Source of the DNA: Amoebophrya sp. A120
Taxonomy: Eukaryota; Sar; Dinophyceae; Syndiniales; Amoebophryaceae
Length of the DNA: 64,000 bases
Assembly: GCA_905178155.1 (NCBI GenBank)
Contig: CAJINV010000006.1
Coordinates: 502,398 to 566,397, forward strand
Reading direction: 5' to 3'
In this document: positions 39,601-49,776 of the stretch, piece after piece
Layout of the letters: each line of letters begins with the position of its first letter
How positions within the stretch are numbered: position 1 is the stretch's first letter
The notes under the pieces: model-generated
Databases searched by the model: none
What the model was told of the DNA's origin: nothing
The model's input: only the letters and a program-made list of their open reading frames with translations
Made by a program: the position numbers and the translations under genes

Positions 39601-41525
39601 GACGCACCTCGCTGGAAGTCGAGCTGTGTGGGGTCGTCGCGGGGGATGTGGTCGTCGGTTCTGCAACTAACTCGACGTCCCCTACTGTAGTCCAGGGCGC
39701 CCCCCGAAGCCAGAGCTGCGCCGTATCACGCGGAAAATTGCCAGCATTTTTCGCAGGTGTACTTTTGTCCTCCTTACCATGCTGCACCAATGAACTTCAA
39801 CTTTATGCAATCTTACCATAATAAAACTCCTTTTCCTTCATTATAGAGCAGCGGCCTAGTTCTTGCGCTGGAAGCTGCTTTTCTTTTGGTGTGGTAAAAA
39901 TATGTCCTTGCAAAAAGATGAAGAACTCTAGTACATACTACCATAATGATAGCGTTTTTTCTCCCCGTCATACTCCGCTGCCAAGGCACAGGAGCGCGCT
40001 ACTGGGTTGATCTGATCATAATTCATCTTGTTCACCTCGATCGTACTTTTAGTTGCACTGCTGTTGCACGGCGTCGCTGAAACTACGCTCGTCGTCGCGG
40101 TAGTAGACGCAGTAGAAGGTGACCTCGTACTACTGCCTTCCTCCTCACTCCACGACGCTAGTGTAGCTGAGCCCGCTGTTTGTGTTTTCATCATCTTCAA
40201 CACAGCCATTTCTGGAACGAGACCACGACCAGCCTGACGAAGCTGAGGCTGAGGACTTTGTTCTACTTCAGGACGACCCAGATCATGTGGTCTTACGCGA
40301 CCAGCACCCAACATGAGTTCTTCTTGTTCCTCCAGTACTCCTTCCGTGTGGTCAGTTGCAACGACAAAATCACGGTCGCAGCTGCTCGGACGAGTATCAT
40401 GATCCACGCCGTGCTGACCCTGACCCGGCTCCGCGAAACATTTTATCTTGCAAGAAGGATCTTCAACACTCGACGGCTCGCAAATCGCCTGGTACGAGCC
40501 CTTATGCATTGCAAATATCGATCCGTGTCTGGAAGCTGAATGCAAGATTTGTCATGCGTGTCTGGCATGACTCTGGTCTGAGGTTCTTTGTGATGCGTAC
40601 GCACGAACGTACGCACGAACAGCCCCTCTTGCCTGCCATGCAAATAAAACGCCATTTGCCGTGCAGAATACGCAACCAACAGACCGGGACGTATTTGCAT
40701 TTGATATCCCTCTGCCAAGACGTACCGCTGCGTCTGCGGATCTGCGTCCACGAACTCGAGCGCCAATGGGATTAGGTTACTATGCATTTTTGCAAATATT
40801 GTGTGTGGGTCTGGAATACAGGTGGAACTGGAACTTGTAAAAATGCATGTCTGGCCTAATTCCTGGAAAATCTGAAGATCGTTCCATGTGTCATGCGAAA
40901 TAAAGAACGCGACTGGTAAAATGCGTGCTAGGCATGATCAAAAGGCGCTGCAAAAACTTGCCATGCCTGGCTGCCATTGCAAGTGTTGCAAGCATTCGCA
41001 ACTCAACATCACAGGTTCTTTTCAGAACCAGAACTTCGGTATTTGCAATGCATAGTTCCGCGAATCAAACGACGTGTCCTGCGGCCAGGCGGTGGGGCTG
41101 CCGAGCAGCTGCTCATGCTCCGAGGTGGACTTCTTGTATTCATTACACTTTATGTGTTCATCTTCATCCCCTGCAAAAGCACAGCCTGATCCATTTATTC
41201 CCTCCTCAGGACGACCGACGACCAGTCCCACCGTCGTGCGCTCCCTTCCGATCGGGGCAAAGGCCGCAATCGGGGGTAGGGGGTGGTTGGAGGTGAGCAA
41301 TATGGGCTTCTCCTCCAGCACAACGTCGCCTTTTTTGACAGAAAATCGGTTGAAGAGACAGGTGCCGCCCAGTTCCGGGACGAACTGGGTGTAGACGTGG
41401 TGATTCATCTGCTGTTTATTCCGTTCAGAACCTTTTTCCATCTGTGGGCCGCGAGGATGACCAGTGTTGAGATCACCGGTCGAAAAATTATGTTGGGAGG
41501 AAAAAGTACTATCACCCCGCGCCAT
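36610..41525 (-). CDS. SET-domain (SMYD-like) protein, probable lysine methyltransferase, 799 aa
   Basis: Exon intervals: 41525-41055, 40780-40707, 40502-39945, 39780-39236, 38954-38899, 38632-38600, 38383-38126, 37774-37707, 37443-37402, 37210-37152 and 36889-36610; the spliced length is 2400 nt, ending in TAA. Start ATG at 41525 (MARGDSTFSS). Residues about 53-77 (GGTCLFNRFSVKKGDVVLEE) match the opening of a SET domain. A long low-complexity insert follows. Near 505-575 come INAHSFNQGQQAALFDLG, AHTCLHPNVVYSSD (the NHSCxPN site, with the first Asn replaced by Ala), AVQDIPPDSLLLACYL, and then GFVCQCTVCRR, the usual post-SET cysteines. SET enzymes transfer methyl groups from S-adenosylmethionine to lysine. 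No clear MYND zinc finger was found, so the SMYD label is tentative. The C-terminal third is helical. Nine introns are introners; the one at 39781-39944 is different. Confidence 0.82.
36890..37151. mobile_element. Introner family A (beta, forward)
   Basis: GCAGC flanks both sides of a 262-bp element. The left end lacks one GGTCTGG half. Last intron of the SET-domain gene; removal joins VTQAL to RRLELTQ. Confidence 0.92.
37212..37401. mobile_element. Introner, unassigned family
   Basis: GCGCA flanks both sides of a 190-bp element with ends TATGCATTGCAAACGTATG and CGTCTTGCAATGCGTA. The interior carries CATGACA motifs but matches no other copy here. Removal joins NLLDLLR to RSEEALT. Confidence 0.82.
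37444..37706. mobile_element. Introner family A (alpha, forward)
   Basis: GGCAT flanks both sides of a 263-bp element. Nearly identical to the copy at 31533. Removal joins CRRTMP to QEVRENL. Confidence 0.93.
37775..38125. mobile_element. Intron with family B ends but an unrelated interior
   Basis: The ends TATCCTGTG and CACAGGATA are those of family B. The 351-bp interior lacks the usual CATGACA motifs, and the flanks GGGTC and GCATT do not match. Five-base collapse keeps the frame. It is either an old copy or an element whose inside was replaced. Confidence 0.65.
38384..38599. mobile_element. Introner family G
   Basis: TGCGC flanks both sides of a 216-bp element with GAGAGTGCACAGCTCC and TTGTGCACTCTGATA ends. 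Related to the copy at 49193. It sits just before the post-SET cysteines; removal joins KLRRR to ILYSQKG. Confidence 0.9.
38633..38898. mobile_element. Introner family A (beta, reverse)
   Basis: GGTCA flanks both sides of a 266-bp element. Removal joins LPPHLT to HVSAKLR. Confidence 0.93.
38955..39235. mobile_element. Introner family A (alpha, reverse)
   Basis: ATCTT flanks both sides of a 281-bp element. Removal joins WTAVQD to IPPDSLL inside the SET domain. Confidence 0.92.
39781..39944 (-). other. Non-introner intron flanked by ATGGTA direct repeats
   Basis: The SET-domain frame hits a stop soon after RYHYG and resumes at KEDKSTPAK. The coding strand has ATGGTA at both edges, and collapsing them gives RYHYGKEDKSTP in frame. 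There are no inverted ends and no CATGACA motifs. GT-AG boundaries that keep the frame were not found. Confidence 0.6.
40503..40706. mobile_element. Introner family A (delta), shortened
   Basis: A 204-bp copy with flanks GCCCT and TCCCT. The right terminus lacks most of the CCAGACCCAGA block. Removal joins VLAEG to SYQAICE. Confidence 0.85.
40781..41054. mobile_element. Introner family A (delta), divergent ends
   Basis: A 274-bp element with ends TATGCATTTTTGCAAATATT and GGTATTTGCAATGCATA. Flanks are GTTAC and GTTCC. First intron of the SET-domain gene; removal joins FDSRN to LIPLALE. Confidence 0.87.
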
Positions 41526-42871
41526 ACTCAAAAAGGATTCCCCAGACTTCGTTTTATTCGCGCGTAAATAACACTAATACTAAAGCTAAACAGAAAAGAA
41601 AAAGAACGGGGGCAACAGTATGTTCAGGGTAAGTAGGTCCTGCAAGAACTGCTATTTCTTTGATGTTAAGTACTTACATCCTCAAGGAGGTGGTCATTTG
41701 CAAGGATATGAAGCACCATGCTGCTCGCCACCACATCGATATCAAATGGAGGGTGAAAAGAGTCAAAACGAAGACCAAGAGCTGCCTCTAGAAGTAGTAC
41801 TCGTCGTGAAAGAAGTTGTATAAAGATTTCAACCGAGGAGCGGGAAATTTTAAAAACAACTCGAGCAAAAAACACTATGCACGATACCGACAGGGCCTGC
41901 TTTTCGTGATGTGAGCCATGGTGTGTAAAATATCCATCTGCCTGTCGGGAAAGCTTTGTATCTTCAGAGTACAAGAACCGAATGAAGGCACGACAGAAGC
42001 GGGCACCGAGAACATTCTTGTCCAACACTGTTTTCAACAGAACCAACATAGCACTACTAGTAGAAGGAACTACACCGACATGCTGGCAAAATTCACAACG
42101 AGACGAAACCGAAAGCAGGAAGTCGAAGTACTAATCGCATCGGTAAATAAAATTTCTACCGAAAGTGTCGACGCGGCAGACGAAGCAGAATTACGAACGC
42201 TTGCTTTAGTATTTCAAGCTTGCTTCTGGTTCTGCAAAACTGGTAGCTGTTGTATCAGAGCGACACATGACAAGCTTATACAGTAAACCGATAGCCTCGT
42301 CAGCGTTTTCGCGAATCATCGAAGCTCTCTTATTGGACAAATCGTACAGGCAGTAGCTTCTACCAAGTTCGAAGCCGTGACTCTCTTTATTCCTGGTACA
42401 GGCATTAAGCGAAACCAGCATTACAAAGTTACATGGGCCACAATCTATCGTGATAGAGTAGGACTACTACAACATTAAGGCATACATTTTTGTCATAGCG
42501 ACGTCTTCAGAGAAGTAGAAGTTCTTTTTGTCATATACAGTGTCGCGAAACGTGGCAAGCACAGCTATTGTTCAATTTCTTTACTTTACGACCACAGCGT
42601 GCAGTTCGGATTTTTAAGTAATTCGATAAATCGATACGTTGCTATAGCGAAGCTATCACGTAGAGTGCTAATTATACGAAGATTGGAAATTGTGAGCAAG
42701 CGAAGCACGGCGCTTTCTGTTGCTTTCAGGTTATTAATGACACAGAAGTAGATTGCGTATTGAGACACGACATCGAGAAAAATTGCTAGTCTTTATTTCT
42801 ATCTCACCATCAGGAGCCAAGAATTTTGATTTTCTGGCAGCACTACTTGGCAAACCTCCACTCTCCCGTCC
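41526..42871. other. Intergenic region with ambiguous ORFs on both strands
   Basis: Frames at 41918-42286 (plus) and at 41666-42049 and 42206-42421 (minus) are moderately protein-like, but they overlap or disagree and no junction links them. An unrecognised small gene cannot be excluded. No introner is present. Confidence 0.45.
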
Positions 42872-45800
42872 TCAGCATGGGGGGTTGGTCCAGTCAAAGA
42901 TCTTGTTTCGGTCCGTATTATATCCATTGCAAATCTGTCTGGGTCCTCTGAAAGGATGCAAACTTGTGATGCGGATTCTGGAACAGACAAAAATCTGTAT
43001 TGCGTAGTCAGCAAAAGGCACCCGATTTTTGTCTCCAGAAGAGGGCATTTGTCATGCAGAATAGGCATGGAGAAGCTGCCACAGAGTTTGTCATGCTCTG
43101 TGTGCATTCCAGACCTCTTTGTAGATGTAAAAAATGCATGACAAATGTCTGATTCCTTCCAGACCCAGACATATTTGCATTTGATATATTGTAGGCGTAG
43201 GGTGCGGTGGTCCGCCAGGTGTCAAACGCGCTCGGCTATCCTGTGTAAAAACGTCCCCACCCCAGAGTTGTAATGCAAATGCGCAATGACCGGATCGTTT
43301 GTAATGCGCAGCTCCATGAGAGGCATTTCCAGTCGTGTTTTGGAATTTGTAATGCTGTAAACAGGATGAGAGAGTGGCTTTCTCATGCGACTTCCCTTGC
43401 TAACCAGCACTACACTGCAGAGACAAACTTGTCATGCGAAACTCCCAAAGCTTGGAGATTTGTCTAGCAGATTTCCCATCTTGACTATGAGGCGGGGACG
43501 TTTTTGCTCAGGATATCGGCCCTTCGTTGCCCACCAGATTCGGTGTCATTCCGATGGTCCCCAGGGTTGGATTGATGGACGCCAAGCCGGCGGGACGGAC
43601 ATCTGTCAGGCGATTCGGTTGATTGTCATGCATCGATGACGATGACAAAAAGACAAAAAGACCTATATTCGTCTTCGAGTTGCTGCAAGACAAAATGCAA
43701 AATGTGTCAAACGCGACAGGTTTCAGCTTGTCTATGTCTAGCTTTAGCACTAGCACGCATAAACGGAAAATAAACTTTGAATCATAAAGGTACCTCCCAT
43801 CCTGGCTTTCAATTTGGAGGTTAGCTCCTCCGACTCCCTCGTCCTCCTGCCAATATGAATGTGTCAGGTTTGAAATCGTCAAAGCTGAAATAGTTTGTCA
43901 TGCATAAAACGGATAACAGTTAGACCTACAGTTTGTTGTCGGTGCATGACAAATTTTCCCGGTCCCGGAAAAGAGTCTGTCACGCGGTTTAGGGCAAAAG
44001 AGCTGCCTTCTGTCATGCTAGTTAGCAGTCCAACTTTTGACCCTTACCAGGACTATAATCTGCCTCCCGTGGGTCCTCTGCAATAGAGTCACTTTTTGTA
44101 TCGCATTTTATGCATTACAAATTTTTTCAACTTTGACGATTTCAAACCTGACGCTTCCATAGCCAATGTCGTGGCCGTAAATGTACGGATTTTCGCTGAA
44201 CTCACGAGCTATACCCCGCTCAGGTGTTACAATCTCAAACGTTACAATAGAATATGGAAATCTGTGACGCAGGAGTGCATGATCTGGCCAACTCTCATGA
44301 GATTGCGCATGACAAGTTCCAGAGCCCCAAACCCCACTACAATCTGTCGAACTTTGTATTGCAGAAAGTGGAACGCTCTGCAAGTCTGTCATGCTCATCA
44401 GGCAAGACATCAAGTCTCAGACTCTATTGTAACGTTTGAGATCGTAACACCTGAGCGGGTTATACGAGCTGTCGCGGTTTTTTGGTTCTCCCTCATGACC
44501 TATCAAATGTAAAAATGTCTGGGTCTGGAAGATTCTGAGACTTGTCATGCATGTTTTGCATTGTCCATGATGTCTGTGATGCATGCCCTAGCATCACAGA
44601 TTTTTTGAGGGCTTCGCGATGCCTATTCCGCATGACAAATACCCTCTCCGCGTAGCAAAAATTGCATTCCCTTTGCTGCTCACGCAATACAGATTTTTTT
44701 TGGAATTCAAATTCAGCATGACAAGTTGCATTCTTCCAGACCCAGACATTTTTACATTTGATATGACCCGCATGTACTCGTCGTGCCCCGGATTGTTTTT
44801 TTCTGTGATAAAATGATCATGAAGTAGTTTGTTGAGTTTTTGTCATGCTAAACCAACAAGCAAGAATCACTTTGTCATGCGAAAATTACAATATTAGCAC
44901 CACCTCTTCAAAATCAACACATACCGCTTGCGAAGTCCCTAATCTGTATTGTCGCGCGGGCCATCTGTATGCCATGAAAAAACTGTTTCACTGTGGTGAT
45001 TTTGCAAGATCTGCATTACAAGTTTGTTACAGATGACACGGAAAATTTGCGATGCGCGCTTTCCAAGGGAAAACACGCTTGAAAATCCAATGTCTTGCAG
45101 GTGTAGCAAGACAAACACTTTGGTGCTCCGTTTTCTGCATCACAAGTTCACAGTGAAACAGTTTTTTCTTGCGATAATCTGCGTCCTGTTGAGCGGCCGG
45201 GACATTTCTTATGGCGTTCTCAACTGTTACACGCTCAACTGTTACATGATTTGTCATGCAAAATGACCATGAGCCGCCAGACGATCAAGCTGATTCGCAT
45301 AAGAGATTATCGAAGGGCCAAACAAGATCTAAATCTGTGCCGAATTTGTGATGCAAAATTTGCAAGCTTGCCCCTTTCCCTATGGCTCTTTTAGCATCAC
45401 AAATTCGTGTAACAGTTGAGAATGTAGAATTTGAGAACGCCATATCTCTTTCGGAAACGTTGGGACTTGGATATCGCGGACCAACTTCTCACCCGGCCGA
45501 ATTTCGTCGCGCCCCACGTAGGGAATCTGGCAGTTTTTTTTGTCATGCGAAGACGCGCAATGGGATGGGAAGAACTTGCCATCCAGAAACAAAAACTACA
45601 AAAACATTTTTTGAAACGACGAGCTGACATAAACATATCACTAGTACGTATTGCACGTGCCCTTGAAAACCGTGGCCCTGCCACCTCTCGGACCGGAGTT
45701 CGTTATCGATCACCGGTTGCTGAATATCGTGAGAAAAACCTGTCTCAGTCGTACTCCTAAATTTTTGCAGTTTCAGCATTACAGATTCCCTCAGAACGAG

Positions 45801-46396
45801 CATGAGACGCAAATAAATCTGTGATGCGTCAAATGCAAGAGGAAACGCGTACAAAGTGCCTTTGTTTTTCTTGGCTATCGAGCATGATAACAAACTGTGT
45901 CGACGAAGGTCCGGATCACAAGTTGAGAGTGAGACAGTTTTTTCTCTCCATACTGAATCAGCATGTTGTAGTAGTCCTTGGCGTATCAAATGTAAAAATG
46001 TCTGGGTCTGGGAGATTCTATGACTTGTCATGCACGTTTTGCATCAGCCATGATGTCTGTGATGCATGCCGTAGCATCACAGATTTTTAGAGGGATTCTT
46101 GATGCCTATTTCGCATGACAAATTCCCTATCCGCGCAGCAAAAATTACATTCCCTTTCTTGCTAGTCATGCAATACAAATTTTTTTGGAATCCAAATGCA
46201 GCATCACAAGTTGCATTCTTCCAGACCCAGACATTTTTCCATTTGATATGGCGTCCGTCCGTTTTTCCCGACTGTATTCTCGGTGCATGTCGAGAAACAC
46301 GGGGGCCGGGTTTAGACTGCTGTACTCCTTCGTTTCCGCCGGTCCATGATGTCCCGGCTTCGAGGAGGAGGAGCTGCTGCTACTACCGCCCGTCAT
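42872..46396 (-). CDS. Hypothetical 265-aa protein with mixed intron types
   Basis: Exon intervals: 46396-46249, 45983-45953, 45724-45657, 45595-45445, 45209-45177, 44967-44925, 44802-44764, 44500-44465, 44209-44162, 43853-43794, 43602-43516, 43236-43187 and 42920-42872; the spliced length is 798 nt, ending in TGA. Nine introns are introners; those at 45596-45656, 44803-44924 and 43603-43793 are ordinary GT-AG introns. After a Ser-run start (MTGGSSSSSSSSKPGHHGP) the protein is compact and polar: KDYYNMLIQQPVIDNELRSE, HFLFLDGKFFPSHCASSHDK, REFSENPYIYGHDIGRRTRE, and it ends KIFDWTNPPC. No signal peptide, membrane segment or known domain is visible. The uniform composition without low-complexity stretches suggests a conserved protein, perhaps structural. 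I do not recognise it. Confidence 0.75.
42921..43186. mobile_element. Introner family A (alpha, forward)
   Basis: A 266-bp element with flanks TATTA and TATTG. Last intron of the 265-aa gene; removal joins APYAYN to TDRNKIF. Confidence 0.9.
43237..43515. mobile_element. Introner family B (reverse)
   Basis: TCGGC flanks both sides of a 279-bp element. Removal joins LVGNEGP to SAFDTWR. Confidence 0.92.
43603..43793 (-). other. Ordinary GT-AG intron, 191 bp
   Basis: On the coding strand the donor reads GGGAG/GTACCT and the acceptor CTGACAG/ATGTCC. Splicing joins KARMG to DVRPAGL in frame; without it the frame has a different, poorer sequence. It contains one TTGTCATGC motif like those of introners. 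Confidence 0.7.
43854..44161. mobile_element. Introner family C
   Basis: GCCAA flanks both sides of a 308-bp element. Removal joins YGHDIG to RRTRESE. Confidence 0.92.
44210..44464. mobile_element. Introner family H
   Basis: CGAGC flanks both sides of a 255-bp element with ends TATACCCCGCTCAGGTG and CACCTGAGCGGGTTATA. The inverted repeat continues inward past GTTACAATCTCAAACG. Removal joins QKTAR to EFSENPY. Confidence 0.9.
44501..44763. mobile_element. Introner family A (alpha, reverse)
   Basis: TGACC flanks both sides of a 263-bp element. Removal joins DEYMRV to MRENQKT. The exon between it and the H element is only 36 bp. Confidence 0.93.
44803..44924 (-). other. Ordinary GT-AG intron carrying introner motifs, 122 bp
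   Basis: The donor reads AAGCG/GTATGTG and the acceptor ATCACAG/AAAAAA on the coding strand. Splicing joins RDFAS to EKNNPGH in frame. The interior has two GCATGACAAA motifs but no terminal inverted repeat and no flanking 5-bp repeat. Confidence 0.72.
44968..45176. mobile_element. Introner family F4
   Basis: ATCTG flanks both sides of a 209-bp element with ends AAAAAACTGTTTCACTG and its match. Removal joins NRTQM to ARATIQI. Confidence 0.92.
45210..45444. mobile_element. Introner family H-like
   Basis: A 235-bp element with ends TATGGCGTTCTCAA and TTGAGAACGCCATA. Flanks are TTTCT and TCTCT. GTTACA motifs inside recall the other H copy. Removal joins TFPKE to MSRPLNR. Confidence 0.87.
45596..45656 (-). 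other. Ordinary GT-AG intron, 61 bp
   Basis: The donor reads GGGCAC/GTGCAA and the acceptor TTTTGTAG/TTTTTG on the coding strand. Splicing joins WQGHGFQGH to FLFLDGK; a stop codon blocks the unspliced frame. It contains no introner motif. Confidence 0.72.
45725..45952. mobile_element. Introner family F4
   Basis: CTGAA flanks both sides of a 228-bp element with ends GAGAAAAACCTGTCTCA and GAGACAGTTTTTTCTC. Removal joins NMLIQ to QPVIDNE. Confidence 0.9.
45984..46248. mobile_element. Introner family A (alpha, reverse)
   Basis: TGGCG flanks both sides of a 265-bp element. First intron of the 265-aa gene; removal joins EKRTDA to KDYYNML. Confidence 0.93.
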
Positions 46397-47372
46397 TTTT
46401 ATTCTCAAGTACCTCTAATATTTTACTTCGGATTTCTCTTCTTGCGACTTCTTGAGTGCCTATGGGTCAGTCTTTATGCAGTGGTACTAGGAGCGGTTTT
46501 TAATAAGAGTACTGCCACTCGAACAAAAATGAAAGCCTAATATCTTCGTTGGTTTTATTTTTCACATGCACGATATAAAGCACTGCCGTTCTTGCAGCTG
46601 TTTTTTAAGGATTAAACCACGCCTTCGTTTATTATTGCCCTCCAAATATATCACAACCTTGCGTTCATCGTATCTATAAAAATATTAACAGACTCAGACT
46701 CGGAGTGCATTGCTTCGATTTTTCGATCGAGACTATAACTTGCTTCGATCGAGCACACACCGACTCGAAACCAACTACAACTCCGTAGTCATTTCCTCAA
46801 TCGATATTGTTCTACTTCCCTCAAGAGTGCTGCCGCAGAGTTCAACACGTTTCAGCAGCAGCTACAGATGACGAACCTAATGCGAATCTCCCTTCACACT
46901 TCGATCAGAAACTACTGACAAACGATGTTTCTACGATTGGCTGCTCTATCTTTACCTACGACAATCTTATCTTTATGTACGACAATCTTCATGTCCGCAG
47001 CAATGGTCGTGCTCGGGAACCGCGATGTGATTTGACATTTATCACGTAGTACAACTTCTACAACACTGAGTCTCTCTCCACCTCTTAGGATGTTGCACTA
47101 CAGTAAGGCCGATGCGTGCGCTGGTTGATAATCTTCATCCTCTTCCTGCCCTTGTATTTGTAGAATTCAAGTCCTTCGCAAAAATGCAGCTTGGTGCTGC
47201 ACGAGGGCTACACCTGCTAAATCTATCATGCTGTGTTTCACACCGGAAAAGATAAAAAGAAGCCACAGGTCACACTACGGAGTCAATTAAAAATCAAATT
47301 CAATTGGAAAAAATAACGGATCCTCCCAAGTTCAGCTGCAGCATCACCGATGGCGAAAACGTGTGCGTTAGC
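46397..47372. other. Intergenic region between the 265-aa and 434-aa genes
   Basis: AT-rich with no convincing frame, repeat or introner. A local ATCTTTA.GTACGACAATCTT duplication near 46955-46990 is the only pattern seen. Confidence 0.55.
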
Positions 47373-49776
47373 TCACAACAACTTCATCACTTCCTCCGCA
47401 TCCTGCACCGCTTCCTGCATGATCTTTTCGTTCCGTCCCTCCGCTGCTTTTACGTCCGGTTTCACGTCTTCCACTTCATACTCAGTCTCCGCCTTCTCCG
47501 CCTCGATCGGCCCCTGGTAGCCGAGATCCTTTCTTATCCTGTGAAAAAACGTCCCCACCCCAAAGTTGTAATGCAAATCTGCATGCTTAAAATGTTTCTC
47601 ATGCGGAGACCCACGAGAGGCGCTTTCTCATGTTGATTTGAGACTTGCCATGCTCTAATCAGCATGAGAAAGAGAATCTGTGATGCTACTGCACTAGCTG
47701 AATACGATTAAATCGCTCGCCCAAGTTTGTCATGCGCGACAGCCAAAGCTTAGGGATTTGTGTAGCAGATTTCCCATCTTGACTATCGGGTGGGGGCGTT
47801 TCTCTCCAGGATATTTCTCGCATCGTCATCATCCCCCTTCACCTCCGCCGGCGGCTCGGGCACATCCACGGTCTGGTCCACTGGTTTCTTCTATCAACTC
47901 CAAAAATGTCTGGGTCTGGAAAGACGAAACTTGTGATGCGCATCTCACAACACACAAAAATCTCTCATGCATAGACAGCAAGAGTTGTTGCCCATTTTTG
48001 TCACCGTAAAAATAGGCGATTGTTCGACGTCATGCGGATAGGCATCGACGCAGCTACTTCTCAATAAAACCTGTAATGCTAGACCTTGCTTGCCAGACCT
48101 GCCGGTGGTCATGGAAAAACAGCATGACAAAAATCTGCATCCTTCCAGAGGACCCAGACATATTTGCATTTGATATCTTCGGGGGATACGACGCCTCACA
48201 CGGCGCGCTGCTCGCTCCCGGCTTGCACTTCGGTTTACACAATTCCAACTTCCTCTCACCCTCCACGCCGGACTGGTTACTCGCCAGCGAGTCAGTGACA
48301 AATTTCTTCCCGTTCGGTTTTTTTCCCTGCTCGCACTCGCGCAGGCAGAAGAAGGAGAGATCCAATGGTTTTTTTCGCGAGTCCTGCATCAGACACTGCT
48401 GCCGGCCGGAGGTATCCGCCAACCCAGTGCGCAGGTTGACGCACCGCTTCACAATCGCGTTCTTCTTCTGCGGCGTAAACTGCTCTCGCGCTATCCGCTC
48501 CGTGTCTTCGACCTTTTGATACGTTTTGAAAAGACTGGAGTCCCCGCCGGTGTTTGCGTCTGCGTCCAGGATTTTTTTTTCTTTGATCTCCTTGTCCCCA
48601 ACCTCCGCGATCCTCAGTAAAAACGTCCCCACTCCGGAGTTGTCGTGCAGATTTGCAATAACAGGAACATTTGTGATGCGCATCCGCATGATAGGCATTT
48701 CCAGTTGTGTTTTGGAATTTGTATTATGCTGCAAACAGGATAAGCAAATGGATTTGCGATGCGGCTGTCCTTGCCAGCAACCTGTACTACACTGCGGACT
48801 GCAACTTGTCATGTGTGACTCCCAAAACTTCTAGGTTTGTGTTGCAAAATCCACATCTTGACTCCAGGGAGGTGGGGACGTTTTTACATAGGATATCGGC
48901 CACGACGTTGTTCCCTTCGCGAATCTCCGGGGGCAGCACGTCACAGACAGGTGCAGCTGCTTTCGTGGTTGTTTCAACAACATCCTGCTTCGACGACGCT
49001 GTTGTAGTGATAGACTTTCTGAACAAGAAAGACAGCACGTTGTCCTTCGAACTCGCAGTCGTCACACTTGCCTTCTCCGAAACGAAACAGCACTCGCAGT
49101 CGCAGGGTGGGGTTTCCAGGTTGCCGTTAGCCGGATCCTGTTCATTCACTAGATCATCCAACCACTCCTGCTTCGCAACCGGAAAAGCAGACTATGAGAA
49201 TGCGCAACTCCTCCCCCCTCATTTCTTGTGTTGCATGACCAGTACCACAAGCGGAAGCGCGGGCAAAGATGCAGCTTTTGCATGACAAATTCCTAGAGGA
49301 TTGTAGTTCTGTTTTGCCTTTCGGAATCATGATCTGTCATGCAAAAAGTGCTATCAGGGAGAAGGTAGATTTGGGATTTTGCATGACAAATGAGGGGGAG
49401 GGAAAACTGTGCACTGTCATACAGACTCGCTGTCGTCCGCAAAGACCTCGTCTGGGCTGTCGCCCGTGGGCTCACTCTGCGTTATGACGTCCAGCGGGGA
49501 CGGGATTTGTCTTACCGTTTGTGGAAAAGAAATTTTGTTGCGCTGTACTTTTTGTCTTCCTGCTGCGCCTTGAATGTGAGAAGTAGTAATTCTGCTCCAT
49601 TCATGATTCCAATGGCCCTCCTCCTCCAAACCGGGTAGGCGGAGTGCAGCTGCAATTAGAGTAGAGGTAGTCGTTGTGGTGTGCAGAAGCTGGCAAGAAG
49701 AAAGCACGACAGACACCACGCACCGGAGGTCGGTCGGTGCGACCATCCATCTCTTGCGAGAGGACTTCATCCGCAT
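47373..49776 (-). CDS. Cysteine-containing, probably secreted or anchored protein, 434 aa
   Basis: Exon intervals: 49776-49422, 49192-48896, 48608-48176, 47891-47814 and 47534-47373; the spliced length is 1305 nt. The N-terminus MRMKSSRKRWMVAPTDLR is followed by a moderately hydrophobic stretch (CVVSVVLSSCQLL), which may be a signal peptide or anchor. Cysteines come in close groups: PPCDCECCF near residue 150, then CVNLR...RQQC, FFCLRECE and LELCKPKCKPGASSAPC toward residue 340. This suggests disulfide-bonded modules. The C-terminal 80 residues are acidic and helical (DVKPDVKAAEGRNEKIMQEA). I do not recognise the family. All four introns are introners. Secretion is an inference from the leader and the cysteines. 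Confidence 0.7.
47535..47813. mobile_element. Introner family B (reverse)
   Basis: TTTCT flanks both sides of a 279-bp element. Removal joins DDDAR to KDLGYQG. Confidence 0.91.
47892..48175. mobile_element. Introner family A (beta-like)
   Basis: TCTTC flanks both sides of a 284-bp element. Removal joins ASYPPK to KPVDQTV. Confidence 0.91.
48609..48895. mobile_element. Introner family B (reverse), one altered end
   Basis: The left end reads GATCCTCAG instead of TATCCTCAG. Flanks are TCCGC and TCGGC. The interior is the reverse of the copy at 31849. Removal joins NNVVA to EVGDKEI. Confidence 0.88.
49193..49421. mobile_element. Introner family G
   Basis: CAGAC flanks both sides of a 229-bp element with ends TATGAGAATGCGCAACTCC and TGTGCACTGTCATA. 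Removal joins DDSES to AFPVAKQ. Confidence 0.9.

Noticed and set aside
42799-43107. Alternative C-terminus of the 265-aa protein ending at 42799
   Set aside because: That frame is reached only if the 5-bp rule is broken. The rule-consistent frame gives a compact end, KIFDWTNPPC, with a stop at 42872.
43508-43882. One unspliced ORF across 43603-43793 as coding sequence
   Set aside because: The in-frame protein of the upstream exon (RRTRESEELTSKLKARMG) uses another frame, and a GT-AG intron links it correctly to DVRPAGL.
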